From NCBI GenBank assembly GCA_937980645.1, contig CALJPQ010000008.1, positions 1-64,000 of the forward strand: DNA of 64,000 bases, given 5' to 3'. A model generated the notes under the pieces. The model did not search any database. It saw only the letters and a list, made by a program, of their open reading frames with translations, and was not told the origin of the DNA. Position numbers and translations under genes: made by a program. Shown piece by piece: positions 27,545 through 36,623 of the stretch. Source of the stretch: an uncultured Saprospiraceae bacterium (GTDB taxonomy: Bacteria; Bacteroidota; Bacteroidia; Chitinophagales; Saprospiraceae). Position 1 is the first letter of the stretch. Each line of letters starts with the position of its first letter.

Positions 27545-30500
27545 ATGAAACGCCTGAACCCCCGGCGGCCTTTGGGAGGTCAGCCATTGCACGCGCTGAG
27601 CGCAGTCGTTTTCCTGCTGTTCTGCACTTCGGCGGGCGCACAGCTGTACTACGACGCCCGCGGCACAGGCCGCACCACGGGCACGGTAGCAAACGTGCGG
27701 GTATATAATCCCACACCTACGCTGATGCGGGTGGTGTTGGGCGATTGCTTCATCCCGGCGGCTTCCGGCTATCAGGGCTACGTCATTCCTCAGACGTACC
27801 CGCTTGAGATATTACCCTTTAGTTCGGAAGGGGTAGTGCTGGAAGGCTATTGCGTCAACATGGGCCAGCCACCGGCGCCGGACGGTGGTTCGCTGCCTGA
27901 TGTGTTGCAGTGGGTCTCATGGGCAGCGGCAGCACCTTTGCCCGAGGCAGGTAAGCCGCTGGGGCCGCCATTTGTGCTGGTGGCCGCCGTGCCCGATGAC
28001 CCGCTGGCGATGACCTATCCGGGCACGCAGACGCCGATGCCGTACGCGCTCGATTTTAATCGTTACCCGCACTATGGCGCCCGGCTGCTGCTGCACGCCG
28101 CCTATGCGGCGGGCGAGGCTTTCGACCAGCTGGTGCGCGAGGGCAAGATCAACGCTGCCAGCATGGGCCGCTCGTTGCAAAGCCTGCGACAAGACCTCAT
28201 CCAACAAAGCGTATGGGTGCAGGCTGCACGTCTGGAGGGCAAGGCCTACGGCAAGGGGCACTTCCACGCCCAGCTGCTCGAAGAGGCCGAGCACCAGCTG
28301 AACCAGCCCGCCAGCGCCTTTGCACCCGACGTACGCCAGGCACTCGACCGCCAGAGCCAGGACGTGTGGGCCAGTGTATCGCTCGTAGGCGCCACTGCCA
28401 AGTTGGTGCCTCCTTCCACCGAGCCACGCCTTGAAACCTTGCGCCCCGAACCGACGGTGCAACCCATAGACATCCCCACAGCGCTGCTCGACCGCCTGCG
28501 CGGCACCGCGCCCACCCAACCCGACGCCATTGAGCGCCTCACGCCCGTGCAGGTGTTCCTGCAAAGCCATAACGATGCCCCTGAGTACCAGGCACTGGCG
28601 CTGGCCAGTTTGGAGAAGTGGCGCGCCGCCCTTCAGCACCTGGCTGAACGCCTTGACCCGCAGTCGCCCACGGCCGTGCGCGACGCCCTCACGGCCATCG
28701 GCTGGGTGCAAAGTCTGCCCAGCCAGGGCATCTCTGCCGATGAACGACAGCACCTGCTAACCACGCTGCACGGTAAAACCAGCGCTGCTATTCAACACAC
28801 CGCCGCTGCACTGCGCCCACAGCAGCCCGATTTCCTGGCCCAATGGCGAGCCCTGAAAGCCATCGCCGACCAGCCCTGGTACGACGCCTGCTGCCGCCAG
28901 ACCAACCCGCTCCTGAAACTGCCCAACCCTATGGACGCCGTCCGCTCTGCGGCGCCCTTCCAACCCGCAACCTTAGCCCTCAACGGTGGGCAATGGAAAC
29001 ACACCACGCCGCTGACCACACCCGCTGCCGGACCGCGTAAAAGCTTTCCCTGGTGGATACCTGCTGCGGGTATCCCCGTCGTCGGCGGTGTCGTGTACCT
29101 TACCACGCGCAAGCGCGACCAGCCAACGCCCACGCCACCACCGCCACCCGTGGCCGTCAACGACGTCGTCAGCCTCAGCTGCGGCGGACAGACGAGCATC
29201 AATCCCCTAGCTAATGACTCTGGCGTCCGCATCGCTCTGAGCGGCATCAGTGCGCCTGCTGGCATCAGCGCTGCCGCCGTAGGCAGTGCAGTGAGCATCA
29301 GTGCTATCGGTGCTGGTACCTTCTCCGTGCCCTATACCATCACCGACAGCCTGGGACGTACGGCTTCTGCAACCATTACTGTAACTGTCCTCGACGCCAG
29401 GCCGCCCACCATCACCTGCCCGCCCGCCACCACCATCAGCTGCGACAAAGAACCCGACCCGATGCTCACCGGCCAGGCCTCAGCGACCGATGACTGCCCA
29501 CCACTGCCCAACGTTATTTTCTCTGACCAGACCCTCGGCCCTCCCTGCATGAGCCTTATCCTCCGCACCTGGACGGCCACTGACGCTGCGGGCAAAACAG
29601 CCACCTGCAGTCAGAACATTCAAATTCACGACACCGAACCGCCCTTCTTCACTACTACACCACCCAACATCACCGTGCCGCTGGGCCAGCAAAACAACTT
29701 AGAGATCACTGGGCGCGCACAGGCCACCGATGCCTGCCACCCCTCTGCTGCCGAACCTTCCTTCACCAATAGTAACCTGGGCCCCTGTGGCGGCACATTG
29801 CTGCGCCTGTGGACAGCCACCGACGAATGCGGGAACACGGCCACCTACCTGCAAATCATCACCGTCGTGGACACCATATCGCCAACCATTACCTGCCCGC
29901 CGCCTGCCGATGTGGCCTGCGGCAAACAGTACGACTTAGACCTCACCGGACGCGCTACCGCCACCGATGATTGCGACGGCCCGCTGACACCCACCTATGC
30001 CGACGACCCACCCTCACTCCCTGGCTGCGCCGGCATCATCCACCGCACCTGGACGGCCACCGATCCGAGCGGCAACACTACCTCTTGCGTGCAAACGGTT
30101 GCCATGAACGACACCGAAGCGCCCTTCTTCACCATCGCGCCGCCCAACATCACCGCGCCACTGGGCCAGCAAAACAACTTAGAAATCACCGGACGCGCAC
30201 AGGCCGCCGACGCCTGCAGCCCGCCTGCCATCACTCCTGTCTTCGCCGACGACATCAGCAATCTGAAACCCTGCGGCGGCACCCTCCTGCGCCTGTGGAT
30301 AGCCGTGGACGAATGCGGAAACACCACCACGTACCTGCAGACCATCACCGTCGTGGACCAGATGCCACCCGACATCACCTGCCCGCCGCCCGCCGATGTG
30401 GCTTGCGGCAAACAGTACGACCTGGACCTCACCGGTCGCGCCACCGCTACTGACAACTGCGCCGACACCGTGTTCGTCGCCTACTCCGACAACCCGCCTG

Positions 30501-32140
30501 CCTTTAGCGGCTGCAGCGGCAAAATCGTCCGCACGTGGACAGGCACTGACCCGACGGGCAATGCCAGTTCGTGTACCCAAGAAGTCGGCGTTACCGACAA
30601 CGACCCGCCGGTACTCGTTTGCCCGCCCAACGTTACCGTGAATTGCGGCCAACAGAACAATCTCAGCATCACCGGCCAGGCCGAAGCCAAAGACGCCTGC
30701 GCCAACGGCGCTTCTGTAACGCATACCGACCAGAGTACGACGTTCCCCACCTGCATCAACTTCATCGTTGGCCAGGTCTTGCGCACCTTTAGCAGCGCCG
30801 ACAGTTGCGGCAATTCGACTACCTGCCTGCAAACCATCACCATCCGCGACCAGATGCCACCGATCCTCACCTGCCCCGACGTGGTGCAAGTGCAATGTGG
30901 CCAACAAAGCAACCTCAACATCACGGGCCAACCCACCACTACCGACAACTGCGGCGGGCCGGTGAGCATCACGTATAGCGACAACAACACCGAGTTTGCC
31001 AACTGCACCGGTGTCATCTACCGCACCTTTGTGGCCACTGACCCCTGTGGCAATACGGCCACATGCGTGCAGCCCATTGTGGTGGTCAATGTGCCGTGCG
31101 ATTTCACGGCCTTGTTTGGCGTCAGTACGCCTGTGTGCGGGCGCTGTGTAGGCCTTATCCATACGTTGACCAACCCGGCTGGCAACTACACCTATTTGTG
31201 GAATACGGGGCACACTACACCTGACCTCAACAATGTATGCCCGGGTACGTACACCGTTAGTATCACCCACTTAGGCCAGGAATGCACCGACATTTTCACC
31301 GTAACGGTAGGCAACACGCCCAATCTGACGCTAACGATACTGCAGGTGAACCACCCGACCAGCCCCAGCGCCAACAACGGGCGCGTGGTGCTGCAGGTAG
31401 GCCCTGCGCCGCCGTGGTCTATTCCGCCCTTCTTAGTCTTTGTGAACGGCGCACCCATTGGCACGGCCAATACCAATACGTTCCAGATTACGAACATGCC
31501 CCCGGGCGAGTACGTCATCTGGGTGGTGGACGAAGGCGGCGGCGGCTGCCCATCCAACGAAGTCTTTGTCTTCCTCATTCCCGGAGGGCTGGTTGGCCCG
31601 CCGCAACTAAGCCTGAACGCCAGTGGAGCGCCTACGAGCCCGCCCGTCGCGGGCGGCCCTGAACATCCAGCACCGACACCTGCCACCCTCTGGCCGGCGA
31701 CGCCGGGGCTCTCTGTGGCCCTGCCCATCGGCTCTAACGGCCAGGTGCGCCTTGAATACCAGCCTTACCTGAGCCTCAACCCGGGTGGGCTACCCTTCGT
31801 GGGCACCGAGCAGTTCAGTGCGGGCTATCGGCGCTATTGGCCCGCCACCACCCGACACTCCGATTGGCTACTCTTCTCCGAATCGCTGCTGGCCCTGACG
31901 CACCTGCCGCCACCCTCACCCACTGCAGCACGCCAGCAACTGCCGCAACTTACCGCCGGCGGCGGCATCGAAGGCGCCTTAGGCCAACACGTACGCTTAG
32001 AAACCGGCCTACGCCTGTCGATACTACCCACGATCGCCCACTACCGCTGGCAATGGAGCGCCTATTTGCGCGCTTACCTGCCCATTCAAGGGCGACAACA
32101 GCCCATGAGCCTACTACCCGCTAAACCGACGCTGCGATAA
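27545..32140 (+). CDS. Giant exported protein: thioester-like module, internal membrane helix, seven HYR-like repeats, barrel-like C-terminus
   Basis: 1531 residues with a signal peptide ending near Ala32. Residues ~38-125 are beta-rich (GTGRTTGTVANVRVYNPT to GYC, Cys103). A helical part at ~175-290 contains Q220-Q-S-V-W224 followed by LEGKAY and SLVGATAKLV. The same module appears twice in the next gene and resembles Cys-Gln thioester (TQXA) domains. Residues ~502-520 (FPWWIPAAGIPVVGGVVYL) form a membrane-helix-like segment followed by TRKRD and a proline run. A cadherin-like unit at ~538-616 precedes seven HYR-like repeats of ~80 residues (~619-1180; TCPP, LTGRATATDDC), then a SprB-like segment (YLWNTGHTTPDLNNVCPGTY), and a C-terminal ~160 residues with amphipathic strands. 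It is likely cell-surface. The overall function is unknown. Confidence 0.8.
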   Translation: MKRLNPRRPLGGQPLHALSAVVFLLFCTSAGAQLYYDARGTGRTTGTVANVRVYNPTPTLMRVVLGDCFIPAASGYQGYVIPQTYPLEILPFSSEGVVLEGYCVNMGQPPAPDGGSLPDVLQWVSWAAAAPLPEAGKPLGPPFVLVAAVPDDPLAMTYPGTQTPMPYALDFNRYPHYGARLLLHAAYAAGEAFDQLVREGKINAASMGRSLQSLRQDLIQQSVWVQAARLEGKAYGKGHFHAQLLEEAEHQLNQPASAFAPDVRQALDRQSQDVWASVSLVGATAKLVPPSTEPRLETLRPEPTVQPIDIPTALLDRLRGTAPTQPDAIERLTPVQVFLQSHNDAPEYQALALASLEKWRAALQHLAERLDPQSPTAVRDALTAIGWVQSLPSQGISADERQHLLTTLHGKTSAAIQHTAAALRPQQPDFLAQWRALKAIADQPWYDACCRQTNPLLKLPNPMDAVRSAAPFQPATLALNGGQWKHTTPLTTPAAGPRKSFPWWIPAAGIPVVGGVVYLTTRKRDQPTPTPPPPPVAVNDVVSLSCGGQTSINPLANDSGVRIALSGISAPAGISAAAVGSAVSISAIGAGTFSVPYTITDSLGRTASATITVTVLDARPPTITCPPATTISCDKEPDPMLTGQASATDDCPPLPNVIFSDQTLGPPCMSLILRTWTATDAAGKTATCSQNIQIHDTEPPFFTTTPPNITVPLGQQNNLEITGRAQATDACHPSAAEPSFTNSNLGPCGGTLLRLWTATDECGNTATYLQIITVVDTISPTITCPPPADVACGKQYDLDLTGRATATDDCDGPLTPTYADDPPSLPGCAGIIHRTWTATDPSGNTTSCVQTVAMNDTEAPFFTIAPPNITAPLGQQNNLEITGRAQAADACSPPAITPVFADDISNLKPCGGTLLRLWIAVDECGNTTTYLQTITVVDQMPPDITCPPPADVACGKQYDLDLTGRATATDNCADTVFVAYSDNPPAFSGCSGKIVRTWTGTDPTGNASSCTQEVGVTDNDPPVLVCPPNVTVNCGQQNNLSITGQAEAKDACANGASVTHTDQSTTFPTCINFIVGQVLRTFSSADSCGNSTTCLQTITIRDQMPPILTCPDVVQVQCGQQSNLNITGQPTTTDNCGGPVSITYSDNNTEFANCTGVIYRTFVATDPCGNTATCVQPIVVVNVPCDFTALFGVSTPVCGRCVGLIHTLTNPAGNYTYLWNTGHTTPDLNNVCPGTYTVSITHLGQECTDIFTVTVGNTPNLTLTILQVNHPTSPSANNGRVVLQVGPAPPWSIPPFLVFVNGAPIGTANTNTFQITNMPPGEYVIWVVDEGGGGCPSNEVFVFLIPGGLVGPPQLSLNASGAPTSPPVAGGPEHPAPTPATLWPATPGLSVALPIGSNGQVRLEYQPYLSLNPGGLPFVGTEQFSAGYRRYWPATTRHSDWLLFSESLLALTHLPPPSPTAARQQLPQLTAGGGIEGALGQHVRLETGLRLSILPTIAHYRWQWSAYLRAYLPIQGRQQPMSLLPAKPTLR
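29399..31095 (+). repeat. Seven tandem HYR-like coding repeats
   Basis: Seven units of about 235-245 bases each begin with a P-x-[IFL]-x-C-P-P-like or PPNIT segment and contain L/I-T-G-[RQ]-A-x-A-x-D-x-C and a W-T-A-T-D-x-x-G-N core. Units 2+3 (from about 29640) and 4+5 (from about 30120) are nearly identical as a pair and offset by 480 bases, showing a duplicated two-unit block. Most units carry four to six Cys, likely disulfides outside the cell. Confidence 0.9.
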
Positions 32141-32194
32141 TCCGCAGACATTTCCAATTCCCTGTTTTCCCTAACCTTCTCAACTTCCTATGCT

Positions 32195-35100
32195 ATGAAA
32201 ATTCTATTTTTTCTCTCCTTTGTCGCTTTGTCGCTTTGGCCAGGTCCTGCAGTCTTCGGCCAACAGACCGGTGAACGCCTCGAGCAACAAGCCTGGGATT
32301 CCTATGAAAAAGGCTACGATGAACGACTCTCCCGCGAAGAGCAGGCCAAACACTTTGACGAAGCGGCCCGCCTTTATGAAGAGGCTGCCAAAGCCTATGA
32401 GAAGATTGAACAATCAGAAAGAGCCGAGGGCGCCCGAAAAATGGCTAATGGCGCCCGCCAAAATGCTAAACACCGGCGCAACCTGAACCGCACTGTGTCG
32501 CTTGAACAGCAGGTCGTTTCCACAGGCCGCACGACGGGCCACATCGCCGACCTCGTCCTCACCAACCCTGACGCCAAGCCTACTGAGGTAGCGCTACCCG
32601 CGTCGGTCGTCATCCCTTCCGGCGGCCAATACCAGGGCTACGCCATACCCATTACGGCTGGCAAAGTAACCGTGCCCGCCGGTCAAATCCGCACCCTCGC
32701 CCTGAATGGCTATTGCACCCACCCCGACCTGCCCGCAGCACCGCCCGGCACACCGCTGCCCGGCCTCACCGACTGGCCGCCCACCGTACTGCCTACGCCG
32801 AAGACGGTGCACACCCTGGAAACCACCGCCCGACGCCTGCACGACCGCGGCGTCATTCAAACGCCCTTCGATGATCCAGGCATCGTCGTACAGCATACGT
32901 TTTGGGATCTTGCTTCCACAGGCTACGACCCCTGCGCCCGCCTGCGCCAGCAAATGGAAGATGCCGGCGTGCCGCAAGATGCCATACCCACGGCCATCGC
33001 CCAGGTGGTAAACGCCATGCTGACCACCGGACGCGAAGCCGGACTGCCGGGCTACCAGCCCACGCTGCCCATCCTGCCCGTACGACCGGCTGCGCCCATG
33101 CCGACCACCAAAGACCAACCCAAAGTAACCGTTACCGGCACGGGAAGAACCACCGGACACATTGCCGACATCACCGTATCCAACCCGTCCAAACAGCCCA
33201 TCACAGTGGTCATAGGCGGCGGCGGGGCAGCGTACATTCCTCCCACTGGCCAGCACCAGCCGTATGTGATCCCTTCCCTGCCGGTCATTCCCGTGCCGCC
33301 CAAAGGGACGGTTACTGTGCCGGTAGAAGGCTATTGCGCCGATGTACGCCGTCCGCCCGTGCCCGCAGGCAATGTTATGCCGCCCGTCAGCGAATGGATA
33401 ACGCCGCACCCGAACGATACCGCCGGCCGCCCAACTGCAGGTCGCCCCTCGCTTCCACCGGATGTTACACGTATTCCTACGCGCACGGCGCCGCCCATGT
33501 CGCAAGTAGCCGATGTACTCAACCGCCAACCCTTGCCGCCGGCAGCCTCCAAATGGGACTGCCCGCCGCTGCCGCCCGTGGTCGGACAAGTGCTGGTCCC
33601 GGGCACGAATATCCCCACGCGCGCACCCGTATCGGTATCCGACAATCCCGGCTTGGCCGTACCCATCCTGCTGGATGCCATCCGCCGCATCGCAGACGCC
33701 TACGACCAGCTTCGCGGCACCCTCGCCACGCCGTTCTCCAACAACCCGCCCAAAGAACGCGAGGCCATCATCCAGCAGACCTTCTGGATCTTCACATCGG
33801 GTCTGGAAGGCAAGCCCTACGTTTACAAAGACTTCCACGACAACACCGTCAAGCAGTTTGAAGACAACACCGGCCAACCCTATAACAGCCTGCCACCCGA
33901 CCAAAAGGAAAAACTCGACAAAGGCGTGGACGACTTCTGGATGGCCTTCTCGGCGGTGGGGGTAGAGGCGAAGATTTTGCCGAAGACGCCGGAAAAGCCG
34001 GCGCCCAACACTACTCCACCTGTCATTAAAGGCAAACCTCGTGCTTCCACCTCCGAGACCCAACCCACGACCCCCACAGTACCCAGTACGCCTGTTACTG
34101 GCCCGGGCAGAGACAATCCGCCACCACCGGAAAGGGAAAAAGAAGAAGCCCGCTGCCACCTGAGTCATGAAGCGCGGAGCATCCCTCCGTACGACATCCA
34201 GCTTGATATTTCTAAAAGCGCTGTGGATCCAGCCAAAATTCAGAAGGCTAAACGGGCGATGGAAAACATCATTCGGGACTTAATCCAGCGAAAGAGAGGA
34301 GAATACGGCGCGCCAGCGCCTCTGGCTACTACCTACTCCGTATGGGCCATCAACCATATTGGCGGTTACGCAAATGCGGTTTCCAAGGCGATGGTCTCCA
34401 ACAAATATGGCTTTTGGAACGGCTTCATCAACAATACAGAAAAGCTAAACACCTCTGCCAAAGGAGAGCGTATCCTGGTCATGAAAGGACGCAACGACAA
34501 GGAGTGCAAAACCACCGTTGTGGGCGTGGGTGTAGTCTCTCTTACGGCACACACGGTGGCTTTTGACCCTACCGCCCGCGGTATTGAGTTTTTACGGGGA
34601 ATCAATTTCGTGGGCAAGGTAGCTATGGAAATTGCCAAAGCGTATCTGACCGGCGGTGCCTCCCTGGCCAACGCCACCCGAGTCAAGAAAGCAATAAAGA
34701 AGGCCATGGGAACAGTAGCAAAGGAAGAAGTTACCAAGCAGATAGGCAAGATATTGGAGAGCGAGGGAGCCATGTCGGAAGAAGACTTCAGCAACTTGGT
34801 AGAGTGGATAGAAGCCCTTAAAGATAATGAAGTAAAAGAAAAAATCGTCAAAGACCTGGCAGAAGCTATGGGCATTGACACCAAATGGCTCACATTTGAC
34901 CTGGAACCGGCAGACTTTGCTCCCGTGGCCAGCGATACCTACTGCAAGATACGGGGCAGTATAGACCTGACAGTGGGTTCCCAAAGCGGTAGTCTGAGCG
35001 CAGCGAGCCAGGTGCTATACAAACGCAGCAGCCTGGATGAAGACCCGGAAAATGTTATGAAAGGTGGCGGTACGCATTGCCCGCCTCCGCTTATACTCAG

Positions 35101-35467
35101 CGACGTACAACCCGGGAGCCTTACTATCCGACTGAAAGGCTTGGCCGAAACGGAAGCCCAAGCCCAAGGCAACGGCACTGCTCAGGGGTTCCTGTCGAGC
35201 AGCGTGGTGCTGGTGCAATATGGCATTTGCGTATGCCCCGACGGCTGGGGATACGACCTGCAGGTAGAAAACGGCTATTTCAGCGGCAAGCCGGGAAATG
35301 CAGGCATAAACATGATGCAGATACGGCTCGACATCCTGGAGCAGGAGGTGAACGACTATATAAAAACGTATGCCGGCCAGCAAGCGCCTCCCGACCCTAA
35401 AGCAGTACAGAAAGATTTGGAAAAACTGGTGCGCGCATGGGCCGATGAATATGCGTGCAAGGAATGA
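32195..35467 (+). CDS. Giant exported protein with two copies of the thioester-like module
   Basis: 1090 residues with a signal peptide (MKILFFLSFVALSLWPGPAVFG) and then a charged helical/TPR-like segment at ~25-98. Copy 1: STGRTTGHIADLVLTNPD (109-) to GYC (Cys174), then V-V-Q233-H-T-F-W237. Copy 2: GTGRTTGHIADITVSNPS (315-) to GYC (Cys381), then I-I-Q527-Q-T-F-W531 followed by LEGKPY and SAVGVEAKIL, the same spacing as in the upstream protein. A proline/threonine linker (~598-650) leads to a ~440-residue C-terminal part with four or more Cys and mixed helices, which I do not recognise. The gene is 54 bases after the upstream giant gene and shares its leader words, so they are probably co-expressed. 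No T9SS sorting domain is obvious. The surface role is inferred. Confidence 0.75.
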   Translation: MKILFFLSFVALSLWPGPAVFGQQTGERLEQQAWDSYEKGYDERLSREEQAKHFDEAARLYEEAAKAYEKIEQSERAEGARKMANGARQNAKHRRNLNRTVSLEQQVVSTGRTTGHIADLVLTNPDAKPTEVALPASVVIPSGGQYQGYAIPITAGKVTVPAGQIRTLALNGYCTHPDLPAAPPGTPLPGLTDWPPTVLPTPKTVHTLETTARRLHDRGVIQTPFDDPGIVVQHTFWDLASTGYDPCARLRQQMEDAGVPQDAIPTAIAQVVNAMLTTGREAGLPGYQPTLPILPVRPAAPMPTTKDQPKVTVTGTGRTTGHIADITVSNPSKQPITVVIGGGGAAYIPPTGQHQPYVIPSLPVIPVPPKGTVTVPVEGYCADVRRPPVPAGNVMPPVSEWITPHPNDTAGRPTAGRPSLPPDVTRIPTRTAPPMSQVADVLNRQPLPPAASKWDCPPLPPVVGQVLVPGTNIPTRAPVSVSDNPGLAVPILLDAIRRIADAYDQLRGTLATPFSNNPPKEREAIIQQTFWIFTSGLEGKPYVYKDFHDNTVKQFEDNTGQPYNSLPPDQKEKLDKGVDDFWMAFSAVGVEAKILPKTPEKPAPNTTPPVIKGKPRASTSETQPTTPTVPSTPVTGPGRDNPPPPEREKEEARCHLSHEARSIPPYDIQLDISKSAVDPAKIQKAKRAMENIIRDLIQRKRGEYGAPAPLATTYSVWAINHIGGYANAVSKAMVSNKYGFWNGFINNTEKLNTSAKGERILVMKGRNDKECKTTVVGVGVVSLTAHTVAFDPTARGIEFLRGINFVGKVAMEIAKAYLTGGASLANATRVKKAIKKAMGTVAKEEVTKQIGKILESEGAMSEEDFSNLVEWIEALKDNEVKEKIVKDLAEAMGIDTKWLTFDLEPADFAPVASDTYCKIRGSIDLTVGSQSGSLSAASQVLYKRSSLDEDPENVMKGGGTHCPPPLILSDVQPGSLTIRLKGLAETEAQAQGNGTAQGFLSSSVVLVQYGICVCPDGWGYDLQVENGYFSGKPGNAGINMMQIRLDILEQEVNDYIKTYAGQQAPPDPKAVQKDLEKLVRAWADEYACKE

Positions 35468-35628
35468 GTATCAATTTTTATTTCGCTAGGAGGCTTTTTT
35501 AGAAAGCATATCCAGCGATTGAGTCGGAAACACCCTTGATTAAGCAGACTTTTCAGGTTAAAACAGCGACACCTGCCGGCAATATTTCAGCCCTAAGCGC
35601 TGTTTTCTCTGCCATAAGACAAACAGCT

Positions 35629-36528
35629 ATGCCTACACTGATGAAAATGCTTCCAGCCGCTGCGGCTGTCCTCCTGTTGGTCTCCTGCACTAAAGACAAC
35701 CCGCCCGCGCCAGTGCTTGACTTTGTCGTGAGGTTCGACGCCAACCAGCCACGGCTCAACAACCTTGGCCAGCCGGCTGCGATACCACCAGGCCATGCTG
35801 CTCAGACGCCCCAATTTCGCGAAATGAGCATCCATTACATCGAATTGGCGCCCAATGCCCTCACCCCGCTGGGGCAGGGCGCCGTCGTCTATCACGCACC
35901 CGAAGTAACCCTCGGCGGCGAGGCAGCCGTGGACTTCGACCGCGCCGCCCGGGCAGGCCAGGGCCAGACGATGGTCAAAATCAATCTGAAAGACGTTCCG
36001 CCCGGCACGTATGAGTGGGTGCGCGCCAGCGTTACGTACCAGAACTACGACGTCGTGTTCAACGTCAAAAAACTACCCGTCGTGGGCGACCTGAACGGCC
36101 AGGTTGGTCATGTGGCTTCATTCGTGGGCTTCAATACCTACATTCGCGAGGCAAAGCCCAAAGAGCGCGCCTTAGCCGTCAACGGAAACCGGCGCCAGGG
36201 CTTTTGGGTACTGGATGTACCCATCAGCGCCCAGCTCTTCAGCGGTCAGGCGCCGGCGGGCGCCACTACGGTGGTCAATCCGCTTTTTGCTACCAGTCCC
36301 ATACCGCCCGGTTCTTGCGTCGTTACGGGCAAATTTGCCCAACCCTTAGTGGTTACGGGCAGCGAAAAGCAGGACATCACCGTAACGCTCTCGTTTTCCG
36401 TCAACCGCAGCTTCGAGTGGGAAGACACCAACGGCAATGGCCAACTCGACTTTTATGGCGACGGCGCCACGCCCAATGAACGCATCGTAGATATGGGGCT
36501 GCGCGGGCTGATACCGTCGTGGAAGTGA
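35629..36528 (+). CDS. Lipoprotein, conserved hypothetical
   Basis: 299 residues from the ATG at 35629; an upstream TTG at 35536 would precede the signal. The lipoprotein signal MKMLPAAAAVLLLVSC has lipobox LVSC. The mature part is beta-rich (VVRFDANQPRLNNLGQPA, SIHYIELAPNALTPLG, VPPGTYEWVRASVTYQNYD) and ends with D-T-N-G-N-G-Q-L-D-F, like a dockerin/EF-hand calcium loop. No enzyme motif is seen. It follows the two giant surface-protein genes on the same strand and may be part of the same surface assembly. Confidence 0.7.
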   Translation: MPTLMKMLPAAAAVLLLVSCTKDNPPAPVLDFVVRFDANQPRLNNLGQPAAIPPGHAAQTPQFREMSIHYIELAPNALTPLGQGAVVYHAPEVTLGGEAAVDFDRAARAGQGQTMVKINLKDVPPGTYEWVRASVTYQNYDVVFNVKKLPVVGDLNGQVGHVASFVGFNTYIREAKPKERALAVNGNRRQGFWVLDVPISAQLFSGQAPAGATTVVNPLFATSPIPPGSCVVTGKFAQPLVVTGSEKQDITVTLSFSVNRSFEWEDTNGNGQLDFYGDGATPNERIVDMGLRGLIPSWK

Positions 36529-36611
36529 GCGCAGAGAGCAAAATGGGCCGCAGCGAAGGAGACGCTTTTGCAAAGAGGCACACCTTCGAGCGACTACTTC
36601 GCGCACCGGTG

Positions 36612-36619
36612 TACCTTCG
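36612..36619 (+). promoter_or_regulatory. Candidate -7 box variant (TACCTTCG)
   Basis: TACCTTCG differs from TAnnTTTG at one base and lies just 4 bases before the tkt ATG. If real it would give an almost leaderless mRNA, so it may be coincidence. Confidence 0.25.
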
Positions 36620-36623
36620 CCGC

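Noticed and set aside
29399..31095. Regular repeats considered as a CRISPR array or non-coding satellite
   Set aside because: Units are ~240 bases and keep one long open frame with conserved Cys and Gly; they are protein repeats.
30179..31270. Minus-strand ORF of 363 codons
   Set aside because: Antisense to the HYR repeats; its periodicity comes from the repeats on the coding strand.
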